Below the pieces are notes generated by a model. That model did no database searches. It was given only the letters and a program-made list of their open reading frames with translations, and had not been told where the DNA came from. The translations under genes and the position numbers were made by a program. A DNA stretch of 61,646 nucleotides from Paludibacteraceae bacterium (GTDB taxonomy: Bacteria; Bacteroidota; Bacteroidia; Bacteroidales; Paludibacteraceae), in the NCBI GenBank assembly GCA_017417025.1, contig JAFPZY010000051.1:1-61646 (forward strand). Reading direction: 5' to 3'. Positions 1 to 8,270 of the stretch are shown here, piece after piece (position 1 is the stretch's first letter; each line of letters opens with the position of its first letter).

Positions 1-153
1 AAGGTGGACAAGCAGGCTGAGATCAATAACCGTATGGCCGGTATGGGCCCGCTGCCGCCAATTGGTCGCGCCACCTATTCACGCGCAATCGAATATGTGC
101 AAGAAGCATATGATATACTTTTAGGCGAAAACTGGAAAGCGCCGGAAGAGTGA
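1..153 (+). CDS. C-terminal end of an unidentified protein (cut by window edge)
   Basis: Frame 1 is open from the first base to a TGA at 151-153 and gives the last 50 residues of a protein. The piece contains the run MAGMGPLPPIGRATYSRA followed by a probable amphipathic helix (IEYVQEAYDILL) and an acidic end. I do not recognise the family; a C-terminal helix of a large secreted Bacteroidota enzyme is possible but is a guess. The gene is probably closed by the bidirectional terminator at 331-375. Confidence 0.55.
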   Translation, partial: KVDKQAEINNRMAGMGPLPPIGRATYSRAIEYVQEAYDILLGENWKAPEE

Positions 154-175
154 TTGATGGATTCGGACGCGTGAG

Positions 176-190
176 AGTGAGGGATTCGAA
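176..190. repeat. 15-nt copy of the tRNA-Ser 3' end (att-like)
   Basis: The 15 nt AGTGAGGGATTCGAA at 176-190 are identical to 383-397, which lie in the T-arm and acceptor end of the neighbouring tRNA-Ser gene and have the same orientation. Short duplications of a tRNA 3' end are typical of attachment-site remnants left by integrated elements. No integrase is visible here, so this is suggestive only. Confidence 0.4.
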
Positions 191-202
191 AATTACGAAA
201 GA

Positions 203-255
203 TGCGTATATGCTACCCATAAACGGCAAGTGTTTATGGAATGTAGCATAACGCA
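203..255. other. long imperfect stem-loop in non-coding DNA
   Basis: Three stacked inverted repeats share one axis: TGCGT/ACGCA, TGCTAC/GTAGCA and CCATAAAC/GTTTATGG around a short loop. They form a hairpin of about 53 nt. It lies between the truncated gene at the left edge and the terminator at 331-375. It could be a structured RNA or the trace of a mobile element. No poly-U tract follows, so it does not look like a terminator. Confidence 0.5.
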
Positions 256-330
256 GATGAGTAATAATCGACAGAGCGTAGCGGCGGAGAACCCTCCGAT
301 CGGGGTGTGAGAAGGCCCTCGGACATCTCT

Positions 331-375
331 AAAAAGAATTAGGAGCGTCCCATTGGGATGCCCCTAATCTTTTTA
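331..375. terminator. bidirectional intrinsic terminator
   Basis: AAAAAG on the left, a long stem (ATTAGG...CCTAAT with inner TCCCA/TGGGA) and CTTTTT on the right. The flanking A and T tracts give a U-run on both strands. It can therefore end the left-edge gene (+) and the tRNA-Ser transcript (-). Confidence 0.8.
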
Positions 376-378
376 AGC

Positions 379-466
379 GGAAAGTGAGGGATTCGAACCC
401 CCGGTACGACGTAATGCGTACACCGCATTTCGAGTGCGGCTCTTTCGACCACTCAGACAACTTTCC
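379..466 (-). tRNA. tRNA-Ser (anticodon CGA)
   Basis: 88-nt class II tRNA with acceptor stem GGAAAGT/ACTTTCC, an anticodon loop CTCGAAA giving CGA (reads UCG), a long variable arm, and the T-arm GGTTCGAATCC. CCA is not encoded. It is transcribed leftward from the promoter at 580-612 and ends at the terminator at 331-375. Confidence 0.95.
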
Positions 467-579
467 TAAAACGTATATGTTCAACAAATATAAGTCTTTA
501 TATAAGTTTTTATATTCAAAGAACACTGAATTTTTATGTGCAGCGGATGCACAAAAAGCGCTTTTGCTCATTTGCGGGT

Positions 580-612
580 GCAAAGGTACGGCTTTTTGCG
601 GACATACGCAAT
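580..612 (-). promoter_or_regulatory. Bacteroidota promoter for tRNA-Ser
   Basis: On the minus strand: ATTG, exactly 20 nt, then TACCTTTGC. The base run after the -33 box is CGTATGTC, shared with several other promoters in this window. The start should fall near 574, about 108 nt before the tRNA. Confidence 0.75.
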
Positions 613-629
613 ACCTGAAGCACTTTTTT

Positions 630-1898
630 TTATTTTTGATTGATAAAATGTCGGTTTTCTGCCATGAAAATCCTATAAGCGATGTCACAATTCAGGCACT
701 TGCTCGGCTGGCAGAAGTGTTGATAAAGGTGCAGAAGTGCCTGTGAATCAGCTGCAGAACGCACGCTCTGCCCCAGTTCGCGCCATTGGCGGATGATGCT
801 GTTGTTTTCTGCAGGCAGTTCTTCAAGCAGGCGGACAGCCTCCTTCTCTTTTCCGCGTGTGTAAAGATACGGCACGACGGTGTTTATCAGCAGCAGGTGT
901 ATGGAGTCAAGTCCTATTTTTGGTGGTGCGGCTACGTTATGCTGCTCGTCTTCAGTCAGTTCCCGCAGTTTCAGCAGGCGCACAAGCGTATCAGTGTCCG
1001 TGGTCTCCATAAGTTTTGAGAACAGGAACTCCGACTGATAGATAAGTTGTGCAAACTGCCGTATCCGCGTTTCTGGCATGCCGGCAGGGCGCATGCGCAG
1101 CCGCTTCCACAGCACAGCCTCCACAGGCGTGAGCGAGAACTTTTTTCTCAAGAACGAGTATTCTTTTTGCAGCAGTTCCCTGTCCGGCGACTTCGATGAG
1201 TCCAGCAGTCCGCTTTGTCCGAGCAGCAGAGCTGTCAGCTGGAACAGCGAATTGCGGTGCTTCTGCAGGCACGAGAGCGGTGTCTGTATTGCCAGTTGCT
1301 CGAATGGCAGGCTGTTGGTGTGAAAGCCGAAATGGTGTGCAAGGGTAATGTAAAAAGCCTGCTCCCTGTTGTTGTGCGTAATGTCAAGCAGTTGGGCGAT
1401 AGCTTCTTTCTTGCATTCCAAGCGCTTGTGCAGCAGTGCATTTCTCCAGCCCAGTGTCATCAGCGCGGGGTCTTGCAGCAGGTTCCGGCTGCACTCTATG
1501 TGCCACGCGATGCTGTCTATGTGGGCCGCGTCTTTTGTCAGTTGTGCCAAATAGTCCTGATTGTCTGCGTATTGCAGTCTGCATTGCGGCACAATGTCGC
1601 CTTTTGAGTTGCGCACCTCGGTGTCGTTGTCGCGCACTATGTGCAGCAGTATGTTGTCGTAAGCGGGGTCGGCATCGTGGTGGTGGCGGTTCCAGTCAGA
1701 GGCTCGCACATGTATCTCCACATTGCCCGCAAACTCCTGTCCGTCAATGCGCAAGCGTACGTTGGTGAAGTCCGGACCTGCATCGGTGTTATGGTCGCCG
1801 CTATACAGCACCTCCACCTGCCGCCCGTCGTTTGTCTCTTGCCTGAAGCCGGCAAACAGACCTTTTTGCCAGATATAGTGCAGCAGAATCTCAGGCAT
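630..1898 (-). CDS. DUF2851 family protein
   Basis: 422 residues starting MPEILLHYIWQKGLF, a start typical of DUF2851. An in-frame extension 28 codons further upstream exists, but it overlaps cysE and lacks the family pattern, so I use the ATG at 1898. The stretch LYSGDHNTDAGPDFTNVRL and the following EIHVRASDW segment are characteristic of this Bacteroidota/Chlorobi family, whose function is unknown. No signal peptide or membrane segment is apparent. It is the last gene of a leftward run, 20 nt after cysE. Its stop lies 18 nt before the -33 box of the tRNA-Ser promoter. Confidence 0.88.
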   Translation of the reverse strand: MPEILLHYIWQKGLFAGFRQETNDGRQVEVLYSGDHNTDAGPDFTNVRLRIDGQEFAGNVEIHVRASDWNRHHHDADPAYDNILLHIVRDNDTEVRNSKGDIVPQCRLQYADNQDYLAQLTKDAAHIDSIAWHIECSRNLLQDPALMTLGWRNALLHKRLECKKEAIAQLLDITHNNREQAFYITLAHHFGFHTNSLPFEQLAIQTPLSCLQKHRNSLFQLTALLLGQSGLLDSSKSPDRELLQKEYSFLRKKFSLTPVEAVLWKRLRMRPAGMPETRIRQFAQLIYQSEFLFSKLMETTDTDTLVRLLKLRELTEDEQHNVAAPPKIGLDSIHLLLINTVVPYLYTRGKEKEAVRLLEELPAENNSIIRQWRELGQSVRSAADSQALLHLYQHFCQPSKCLNCDIAYRIFMAENRHFINQK

Positions 1899-1918
1899 GT
1901 AGCGGAGTGGGGCGACGG

Positions 1919-2671
1919 TTATTGTTCTATTTCCTTGCTCTGTATGATGCGCGAGTTGGCCGGAACGCTGTGAGTCAGCCATATATTGCCGCCTATCACC
2001 GAGTGGTGCCCTATAGTTATCCTTCCCAGAATGGAGGTGTTTGAATACACTGTTACATAGTCTTCAAGCACAGGGTGTCGCGGCACGTTCACCATGTTTC
2101 CTGTCTCGTCGGTCTGGAAGTTCTTTGCGCCGAGCGTAACGCCTTGGTAAAGAGTGACATGCTTGCCTATTATGCATGTTTCGCCTATTACAACTCCAGT
2201 GCCGTGGTCAATGGCGAAATATTCTCCGATTTGTGCCCCCGGGTGTATGTCTATGCCTGTGAGCGAGTGTGCCATCTCCGTCAGAATACGCGGAATGATA
2301 GGCACTTGCATCTTGTGCAGGGCATGTGCCGTCCTGTAGTGTATCATGGCCTGGATGAGCGGATAGCAGTAGATGACTTCGTCTCTGTTGTCCACAGCGG
2401 GGTCGTTGGCAATCATAGCGTCCACGTCGGTCTGCAGAAGGCGCTCAATCTCAGGCAGTTGTTCAATGAAATGCTCTGCTTGTGAGGCGCACAACTGTGT
2501 CGCCAGAATGAGGTGGAGTTGTCTGCGCTGCGCTTCTATGTATGACATGCGCAAAGAGCCGTCTGTGGGGCAAGGCTCGAAATAGCCGGGGAAGATGATG
2601 TGCTTTACGCACGCTATAACATCTTTCAGGGCTTGGATATCAGGTAGTTTTATGCAGTTTTCTTGTTCCAT
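1919..2671 (-). CDS. cysE: serine O-acetyltransferase
   Basis: 250 residues, cytoplasmic. It makes O-acetylserine from serine and acetyl-CoA, the first step of cysteine synthesis. The C-terminal half is a left-handed beta-helix of hexapeptide repeats with the diagnostic DHGTGVVIGET active-site stretch and the GVTLGAKNF acceptor loop. The N-terminal half is helical, as in the EpsC-type enzymes common in Bacteroidota. It lies 11 nt downstream of the acyl-ACP thioesterase gene and is probably co-transcribed with it. No cysteine-responsive element is evident. Confidence 0.92.
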   Translation of the reverse strand: MEQENCIKLPDIQALKDVIACVKHIIFPGYFEPCPTDGSLRMSYIEAQRRQLHLILATQLCASQAEHFIEQLPEIERLLQTDVDAMIANDPAVDNRDEVIYCYPLIQAMIHYRTAHALHKMQVPIIPRILTEMAHSLTGIDIHPGAQIGEYFAIDHGTGVVIGETCIIGKHVTLYQGVTLGAKNFQTDETGNMVNVPRHPVLEDYVTVYSNTSILGRITIGHHSVIGGNIWLTHSVPANSRIIQSKEIEQ

Positions 2672-2682
2672 TTACTGTTTGT

Positions 2683-3441
2683 TTATATTTTTGCGATGCG
2701 GCAGGTGCAACTTGTCGCGCCCGATTCTGTTTTTTCCTGATACATGATGTCGTCTTCCGTTTCGCGGCAGAGGATGTGCATCTGCTCGCCGAGCCCCACC
2801 TCTTTCTGGTAGTTAATATCCACTCTTATAGGAGTTTCCTCTCCTTCCGAGCGTCCTTTGCGTATGAACTCGGGGAAGCGGGTGTTGAGCATCATTTCCA
2901 GGTATTTGCAAGAGTTGCAGTGTCCGTTGTAGTCCATGTCGGAGTAAACCACGGTGTGCGTCCCTTCGTGTGTGGGAGTGTCTATCGGTGTGATGCGTGC
3001 GGCACGTGGCATGGTCAGCACTTCGCCGTCCACCACATCGCGGAACATCGGCATCTCAAAAGCGTTCACAATCTCACGCTTGCCCAGGTCAAGCACCGTC
3101 CACACAGACTTCACTTCGCCTATCAGACCTGTTTCGCGACCGCGTGAACTTTGTTCAAGCCATATTCTGAAATTACGCGCTGACAGGCAGTGGGAGTTGC
3201 TTTCTATCCACGTCTCTATCCTTATCACGTCCGAGTGCACGGGCAGATACCTCAGTTCCATGTTCAGGTGCGCGAGTACCCACGTGTAGTTGTAGCCGAG
3301 CAGCTGGTGGATGCCGCATCCAAGTTCGTCCGCCGAGAGTCCTGCTGTGGTCAGGATATGGTTCTCAAGCGTGTAGAGACGCAAATATCGGTCAGCATCA
3401 ACGTCTTGATAATGAATGGGGTATATATAACTCTGTTTCAT
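2683..3441 (-). CDS. acyl-ACP thioesterase
   Basis: 252 residues starting MKQSYIYPIHYQDVDADRYL. It hydrolyses fatty acyl-ACP to release free fatty acid and belongs to the bacterial acyl-ACP thioesterase family (PF01643), a tandem double hot-dog fold. The second hot-dog carries the segment YSDMDYNGHCNSCKYLEMM, matching the conserved D-x-N-x-H region. An in-frame extension 36 codons upstream would begin before the mapped promoter, so the ATG at 3441 is preferred. The promoter at 3518-3550 gives a leader of about 70 nt. First gene of the thioesterase-cysE-DUF2851 run. Confidence 0.88.
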   Translation of the reverse strand: MKQSYIYPIHYQDVDADRYLRLYTLENHILTTAGLSADELGCGIHQLLGYNYTWVLAHLNMELRYLPVHSDVIRIETWIESNSHCLSARNFRIWLEQSSRGRETGLIGEVKSVWTVLDLGKREIVNAFEMPMFRDVVDGEVLTMPRAARITPIDTPTHEGTHTVVYSDMDYNGHCNSCKYLEMMLNTRFPEFIRKGRSEGEETPIRVDINYQKEVGLGEQMHILCRETEDDIMYQEKTESGATSCTCRIAKI

Positions 3442-3517
3442 TGGTTGTTTTTGATTTGTATGTTGTACATATTTTCCAGCATATAGGCTTACTCCGTCAA
3501 ATGCACACAATTCGGCT

Positions 3518-3550
3518 GCAAAGGTACAAAAAATATCCAGGATATACAAA
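3518..3550 (-). promoter_or_regulatory. Bacteroidota promoter for the thioesterase operon
   Basis: Minus strand TTTG, 20 nt, TACCTTTGC. The predicted start is near 3512, about 70 nt before the ATG at 3441. Confidence 0.78.
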
Positions 3551-3613
3551 CTTTTCGGGCAATATTTGTATATTTTTCAGTTCTTCCCGGTTCTGTTATG
3601 GGGAGATGATGGT

Positions 3614-3640
3614 GCAATAACCTAATAATAACCTAATAAT
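3614..3640. repeat. 11-bp tandem repeat, about 2.4 units
   Basis: CCTAATAATAA starts at 3621 and again at 3632, preceded by GTGCAATAAC. The same 11-mer forms the longer array at 13141-13196, and the GTGCAATAAC flank recurs at 19216 before another 11-bp array. Confidence 0.75.
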
Positions 3641-3723
3641 GGCAGCCGAATTCCGGAGACATATAAGAGAGGAGGGGAGTGTGTGTGCTTTTTGAGGAAA
3701 AGGGGGAGGTGCGTTTTGATTTA

Positions 3724-3910
3724 TTTTGAGCTGGCTTGAGTTGTTTTCTGAATTGCGTTGTGGCGTTTTTTGAGCGGGCTTGCGTTGTTTTCTGAATTGC
3801 TTTGTGGAGTTTTTTGAGCGGGCTTGGGCTGTTGTCCGGATTGCTTTGTGCTGCTTTTGGGGGAACCTCGATTTGTTTTTTGGATTGCTTTGTGGAGTTT
3901 TTTGAGAAAA
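3724..3910. repeat. 44-bp tandem repeat, about 4 units, upstream of the gmd promoter
   Basis: The marker (A/G)ATTGC(T/G)TTGTG starts at 3751, 3795, 3839 and 3883, a constant spacing of 44 bp. Units also share TTTTTTGAGCGGGCTTG. Later units diverge. No gene is supported in 3551-3972; an open frame on the minus strand is a by-product of the repeat. Confidence 0.85.
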
Positions 3911-3972
3911 AGGGTTCTAACGGTTGATAATCAGCGTGATTGCAGAAAAAGTGTATTTTCACCTTATTATGA

Positions 3973-4005
3973 TTTGCGGGAGTCGTAAAAATGTTGTATC
4001 TTTGC
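3973..4005 (+). promoter_or_regulatory. Bacteroidota promoter for gmd-fcl
   Basis: TTTG at 3973-3976, 20 nt, TATCTTTGC at 3997-4005. The transcript should start near 4010 and therefore includes the entire 22-bp repeat array before the gmd ATG at 4252. Confidence 0.8.
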
Positions 4006-4026
4006 CAGCGAATTCAACCAGGAGCA

Positions 4027-4239
4027 TTTTGAAACGGGCGGAGGAAGGTTTTGAAACGGGCGGAGTGAGGTTTAGAAACAGGCGGGGGAAGGTTTTGAAA
4101 CGGGTGGAGGAAGGTTTTGAAACGGGCGGAGGTAGATTTTGAAACAGACGGAGGAAGGTTTTGAAACGGGCGGAGTGAGGTTTAGAAACGGGCGGAGGAG
4201 GGTCTTGAAACGGGGGGAGGAAGGCTTTGAAACAGACAA
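4027..4239. repeat. 22-bp tandem repeat, about 9.7 units, in the gmd leader
   Basis: The unit TTTTGAAACGGGCGGAGGAA plus GG starts at 4027, 4049, 4071, 4093, 4115, 4137, 4159, 4181, 4203 and 4225. Variants (AGTGAGG, TTTAGAAAC) recur in the same order in units 2-3 and 7-8, which indicates a higher-order duplication. The array ends 12 nt before the gmd ATG, so it would be transcribed as a purine-rich 5' leader. Confidence 0.93.
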
Positions 4240-4251
4240 AACAGCAATATA

Positions 4252-5310
4252 ATGAAGAAGGCGTTAATCACCGGAATAACAGGACAAGACGGCAGTTTCC
4301 TTGCCGAGTTCCTGCTCGAAAAAGGCTATGAAGTACACGGCATCATCCGCCGCAGTTCCACTTTCAACACAGGCCGCATAGAACACCTCTATCTGCAGGA
4401 GTGGGTGCGTGACCAGAAGAAACCCCGTGCCGTCAATCTGCATTACGGCGACATGACCGACTCCTCGTCGCTCATCCGCATCATTGGCGAGATACAGCCC
4501 GACGAGATATACAACCTCGCGGCGCAGAGCCATGTGAAGGTCAGTTTCGATGTGCCCGAATACACGGCAGACACCGATGCAGTCGGCACCTTGCGCCTGC
4601 TGGAGGCCGTCCGCATGCTCGGCTATGAGAAGAAGACCAAAATATACCAGGCTTCCACCTCCGAGCTTTTCGGGCTCGTCCAGGAAGTTCCGCAGAAAGA
4701 GACCACTCCCTTCTATCCGCGCTCCCCGTACGGCGTAGCCAAGCAATACGGCTACTGGATAACCAAAAACTACCGCGAAGCATACGGCATGTTTGCGGTG
4801 AACGGCATTCTCTTCAACCACGAGTCGGAGCGTCGCGGGGAGAACTTCGTCACCCGCAAAATCACTCTTGCCGCCGCCGCCATAGCCAACGGCAAGCAGG
4901 ACCGCCTCTATCTGGGCAACCTCTCGGCCCTGCGCGACTGGGGGTATGCGCGTGATTATGTGGAGTGTATGTGGCTCATATTGCAGCATGACACTCCCGA
5001 AGACTTCGTAATAGCCACCGGCGAAATGCACACCGTCCGCGAGTTCTGCACACTGGCATTCCGCGAGGCGGGTATCAGTCTGCGCTGGGAGGGCGAAGGC
5101 GTGGACGAGAAAGGCATAGACGAGAAAACGGGCAAAGTGCTGGTTGAGGTCGATCCGAAGTTCTTCCGCCCGACGGAGGTCGAGCAGCTTTGCGGCGACC
5201 CCTCGAAGGCGAAGGCCCTGCTCGGCTGGAACCCGCGCAAAACATCGTTCGAGAAACTGGTGCACATAATGGTGCAGCATGATTTGGCGGCTTATGGAAA
5301 AGAGCAGTAA
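4252..5310 (+). CDS. gmd: GDP-mannose 4,6-dehydratase
   Basis: 352 residues, cytoplasmic. It converts GDP-D-mannose to GDP-4-keto-6-deoxy-D-mannose, the first committed step to GDP-L-fucose. It is an SDR-type Rossmann enzyme with N-terminal [19 protein letters not shown] (NAD(P) binding), the catalytic STSELFG with the [10 protein letters not shown] Tyr/Lys pair, and the family signature [16 protein letters not shown]. It overlaps fcl by 17 nt and is transcribed from the promoter at 3973 through the 22-bp repeat leader. The product feeds fucosylation of surface polysaccharides or glycoproteins. Confidence 0.97.
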   Translation: MKKALITGITGQDGSFLAEFLLEKGYEVHGIIRRSSTFNTGRIEHLYLQEWVRDQKKPRAVNLHYGDMTDSSSLIRIIGEIQPDEIYNLAAQSHVKVSFDVPEYTADTDAVGTLRLLEAVRMLGYEKKTKIYQASTSELFGLVQEVPQKETTPFYPRSPYGVAKQYGYWITKNYREAYGMFAVNGILFNHESERRGENFVTRKITLAAAAIANGKQDRLYLGNLSALRDWGYARDYVECMWLILQHDTPEDFVIATGEMHTVREFCTLAFREAGISLRWEGEGVDEKGIDEKTGKVLVEVDPKFFRPTEVEQLCGDPSKAKALLGWNPRKTSFEKLVHIMVQHDLAAYGKEQ

Positions 5311-6235
5311 GATTTATGTCGCCGGCCATCGCGGCATGGTAGGCAGCGCCATAGTGCGCGAACTCCGCAGGCAGGGGTACAATAATATCATCACGCGCAC
5401 GCACGCCGAACTTGACCTCACAAGGCAGCAGGACGTGGAGGCGTTCTTCGCGCAGGAAAAGCCGGAGTATGTCTTTCTGGCGGCCGCCAAAGTGGGGGGG
5501 ATTGTTGCCAACAAAAACGCCCTTGCCGACTTCATGTACGAGAACATGATGCTCGAGATGAACGTCATTCATGCCGCGTGGAGAAACGGCTGCCGCAAGC
5601 TGGAATTTCTGGGCTCGTCGTGCATCTATCCCCGCATGGCTCCGCAGCCTATGCCTGAGTCGTGCCTGCTGACAGGCGCACTTGAGCCGACCAACGAGGC
5701 TTACGCTCTGGCGAAGATTTCGGGCCTCAAGTACTGCGAGTTCCTCAACCGGCAATACGGCACCGACTTCATTTCGGTCATGCCCACCAATCTCTACGGC
5801 CCCAACGACAACTATCACCCCGAGCACAGTCATGTGCTGCCCGCCTTGATAAGGCGCTTCCACGAGGCTAAAACCGCAGGTGCAGAGACAGTTACGTGCT
5901 GGGGAGACGGCAGTCCGCTCCGCGAGTTCCTCTATGTGGACGACCTGGCCAACCTCTGTGTCTTCCTAATGAACAACTACTCCGGCAACGAAACCGTCAA
6001 TGCAGGGACAGGCAAAGAGCTGACAATCAAGCAGCTCACAGAGCTTGTGGCTGATGTTGTCGGCTACAAAGGACGGATTGAATGGGACACTACGCGTCCC
6101 AACGGCACGCCGCGCAAACTGCTTGACATAAGCAAGGCGACTGCCCTCGGCTGGACCTACAAGACCGAGCTGGAGGATGGTATAAGGCTGGCTTACAAGG
6201 ACTTCCTCGAAAACCCGATGCGCGCAGAGCGGTAA
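5294..6235 (+). CDS. fcl: GDP-L-fucose synthase
   Basis: 313 residues starting [20 protein letters not shown]. It performs 3,5-epimerisation and NADPH reduction of the Gmd product to GDP-L-fucose. It has the [11 protein letters not shown] nucleotide-binding loop, the catalytic SSCIYP stretch, and Tyr/Lys in [13 protein letters not shown]. The ATG at 5294 lies inside the end of gmd, which points to translational coupling. An alternative start 5 codons upstream has no family support. Together with gmd it gives a complete GDP-mannose to GDP-fucose branch. Confidence 0.96.
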   Translation: MEKSSKIYVAGHRGMVGSAIVRELRRQGYNNIITRTHAELDLTRQQDVEAFFAQEKPEYVFLAAAKVGGIVANKNALADFMYENMMLEMNVIHAAWRNGCRKLEFLGSSCIYPRMAPQPMPESCLLTGALEPTNEAYALAKISGLKYCEFLNRQYGTDFISVMPTNLYGPNDNYHPEHSHVLPALIRRFHEAKTAGAETVTCWGDGSPLREFLYVDDLANLCVFLMNNYSGNETVNAGTGKELTIKQLTELVADVVGYKGRIEWDTTRPNGTPRKLLDISKATALGWTYKTELEDGIRLAYKDFLENPMRAER

Positions 6236-6252
6236 TAAGAATCTTTAGACAA

Positions 6253-6789
6253 ATGGAGCAGCAGATTAGCGAAAGACAGACGCAAGTGCTTGATTATCTG
6301 GACAGGCACGGCATCCGTTATGAGTGTTACAACCACCCCGAGGGCAAAACCATAGAGGAGGCGAAGCGCTGGTGGCGCAACGACGGCAGTGTGCACTGCA
6401 AAAACATCTTCATGCGCAATCACAAAGGCAGTCAGCATTATCTTATTTGCTTTGACTGCGACCACGACCTCGCTATCCACGACCTTGAGCACCGTCTGAA
6501 GGGGGCTTTGGTGGCGAAGGGTGAAAATGCCCCCGGCAAACTCTCATTCGCGTCCCCCGAGCGCATGATGCGCTACCTCGGGCTGGAGCCGGGCAGCGTA
6601 AGCCCTTTCGGACTCATCAATGATGCAGAGCACCATGTTATCCTCTTTTTGGACAAGCACTTGCAGGAGGCGCAAAGCCTCAGTTTCCACCCCAACGACT
6701 GCCGTGGCACTGTGGTAATCGAGCAACAGGAATTTCAGAAATACCTGTCGCTGGTCGGAAACAAAGTGGAATATCTTGATTTATATTGA
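6253..6789 (+). CDS. YbaK/ProX-type aminoacyl-tRNA deacylase
   Basis: 178 residues of the YbaK/prolyl-tRNA synthetase-associated domain. These free-standing trans-editing enzymes hydrolyse mischarged tRNA, usually Ala-tRNA(Pro). The segment VHCKNIFMRNHKG holds the conserved K-N-x-F core, and LEPGSVSPFGLIND is the family's GxxSPFG motif. The typical PrdX/ProX length and layout fit well. It is 17 nt downstream of fcl and overlaps the next ATG by one base, so it is probably in the fucose operon transcript although functionally unrelated. Confidence 0.88.
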   Translation: MEQQISERQTQVLDYLDRHGIRYECYNHPEGKTIEEAKRWWRNDGSVHCKNIFMRNHKGSQHYLICFDCDHDLAIHDLEHRLKGALVAKGENAPGKLSFASPERMMRYLGLEPGSVSPFGLINDAEHHVILFLDKHLQEAQSLSFHPNDCRGTVVIEQQEFQKYLSLVGNKVEYLDLY

Positions 6790-8270
6790 TGAGCCGTCTT
6801 TGCAAAATCATCCTGCTGCTCGTGTTGCTGCTGTCGGCGGTTCTGCCGGATGTCAGCGGGGCGAGGATGATTGCGGAGATAAGCACCTGGAACAGCGTTG
6901 CTTTGTCGGGCGATGTGTTAGAAGGTTCATACGCGGCTTTCCTTAACACATCCCATCGCAAAGGCTCTGTGTCAAAGGGAGATACGGCTACGCTGGTCAT
7001 CGACGGCATGTACGGCTGCAAGGTCTTGTCTCTCACTGCCTGGCTCAAATCTAACAAGTCGTCGGGTGCGGGCAGTCTGCTGGTTAGTGTGGACGGGGAA
7101 GAGTGTCTGTCCCTCTCCGGCACCTTCGACAAGTGGGACGGCAGCCCGGGCTATCAGACCTCTTTTGTCCCTTTTTCCGCCACAGGCGAGTGGCTTGTTT
7201 CCGACGGCGGGCAGATAGAGCTTACGCTTGTCAGCTCTGCCAATTCGCTTCATATAGAGAAACTTGTGGTTGATTATGAGGAGGCTGTGCCAGTGGCGCA
7301 TTGTGTCACATATCTTTGGCAGACGGCTGACGGTCCGGGCACGGGCACAGACTGCGAACAGACTGCCGGCGAGGGCATCATCTTGCCCGACTTGTCGGCA
7401 GAGGGAGCGGCGCAAATCGGCGACTGGCAGTTGGCAGGTTGGAGCACTGCGCCTCTTGACGGCGGCACCACGCTGGACACGCCGCCTGCCTATACGCCTG
7501 TGTTCAAGCGCTATCACGCCTCGCGCGACATAACCCTCTATCCTGTATATCGTTATATGCCTGATGTTCCGGAGATTAGGCAGAGTGCTGACCGCCGTGA
7601 CGGCGAGTATGTCATTGCGCGCGAGTGGGTTGGCGGGTTCTTTATGATGACAGGCGGCTTGTCGGGCAACTATGTTCATTCAGTGCAGTGTGATGTTCTC
7701 CGCGATGACGACGGCTCATGCCTGTTCCTGCCGGAGTATGTTCCTGCCGAGTCCCGTTATCTGCTGCAGTTCGGGCAGGACAGTGTCAGCATTTACAATG
7801 CTTTCTCACAGACCAAGCTCGGCTATTCCGGCACGCGCCTCGCCGCCAACGGCAAGAAGTGGGCACTGCGTGAGTGTGACAACCACTCGGTCTGCTTTTA
7901 CTATGATTTGCAGGGAGATACGTTGGCGCGGACGCTTATGATGCGCGGCGATGTGCGTGACGAAGACAACAATTTTATGGATGTCTTCAGCTCCGTCCGT
8001 CTTGATATGCGGAAAATAAAAGAGTTGCTTTTCCTCTTTGAGGTCAGCGACCTTCCGCTCGAGCCCGTGCCTTCGCTCTGGTGCGGCAATCCGTACTCTC
8101 TTACAGACCTGCAATCGCCTGAGCAGCAGCCGTATCCGGTGTCTGCCGCTTCTGCGGTAAAGTGCATTGCCGGCGGGCAGATTCTTTTGCGTCGCGACGG
8201 GCGTTATTTTGATGTGCTCGGCCGCGAAGTGTTTGTCAAACAGACAGATAGCCTTTATAAGGGCAGGTAG
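6789..8270 (+). CDS. secreted protein of unknown function
   Basis: 493 residues. The N-terminus MSRLCKIILLLVLLLSAVLP is a signal peptide ending near VSGA. The first ~140 residues resemble a galactose-binding or jelly-roll beta-domain (LVSVDGEECLSLSGTFDKW). Residues ~155-255 contain Gly/Thr-rich repeats of the InlB B-repeat kind (WQLAGWSTAPLDGGTTLDTP). The end, GGQILLRRDGRYFDVLGREV, resembles the short C-terminal cap of Bacteroidota surface proteins. The ATG at 6789 overlaps the preceding stop (TGATG). The 3' end overlaps convergent rsmG by 16 bp. Function unknown. Confidence 0.75.
   Translation: MSRLCKIILLLVLLLSAVLPDVSGARMIAEISTWNSVALSGDVLEGSYAAFLNTSHRKGSVSKGDTATLVIDGMYGCKVLSLTAWLKSNKSSGAGSLLVSVDGEECLSLSGTFDKWDGSPGYQTSFVPFSATGEWLVSDGGQIELTLVSSANSLHIEKLVVDYEEAVPVAHCVTYLWQTADGPGTGTDCEQTAGEGIILPDLSAEGAAQIGDWQLAGWSTAPLDGGTTLDTPPAYTPVFKRYHASRDITLYPVYRYMPDVPEIRQSADRRDGEYVIAREWVGGFFMMTGGLSGNYVHSVQCDVLRDDDGSCLFLPEYVPAESRYLLQFGQDSVSIYNAFSQTKLGYSGTRLAANGKKWALRECDNHSVCFYYDLQGDTLARTLMMRGDVRDEDNNFMDVFSSVRLDMRKIKELLFLFEVSDLPLEPVPSLWCGNPYSLTDLQSPEQQPYPVSAASAVKCIAGGQILLRRDGRYFDVLGREVFVKQTDSLYKGR

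Noticed and set aside
384-746. 120-residue protein across tRNA-Ser
   Set aside because: It overlaps the tRNA gene, its promoter and the end of the DUF2851 gene.
3633-3962. 109-residue basic protein on the minus strand
   Set aside because: It is a translation of the 44-bp repeats, with no promoter and no conserved features.
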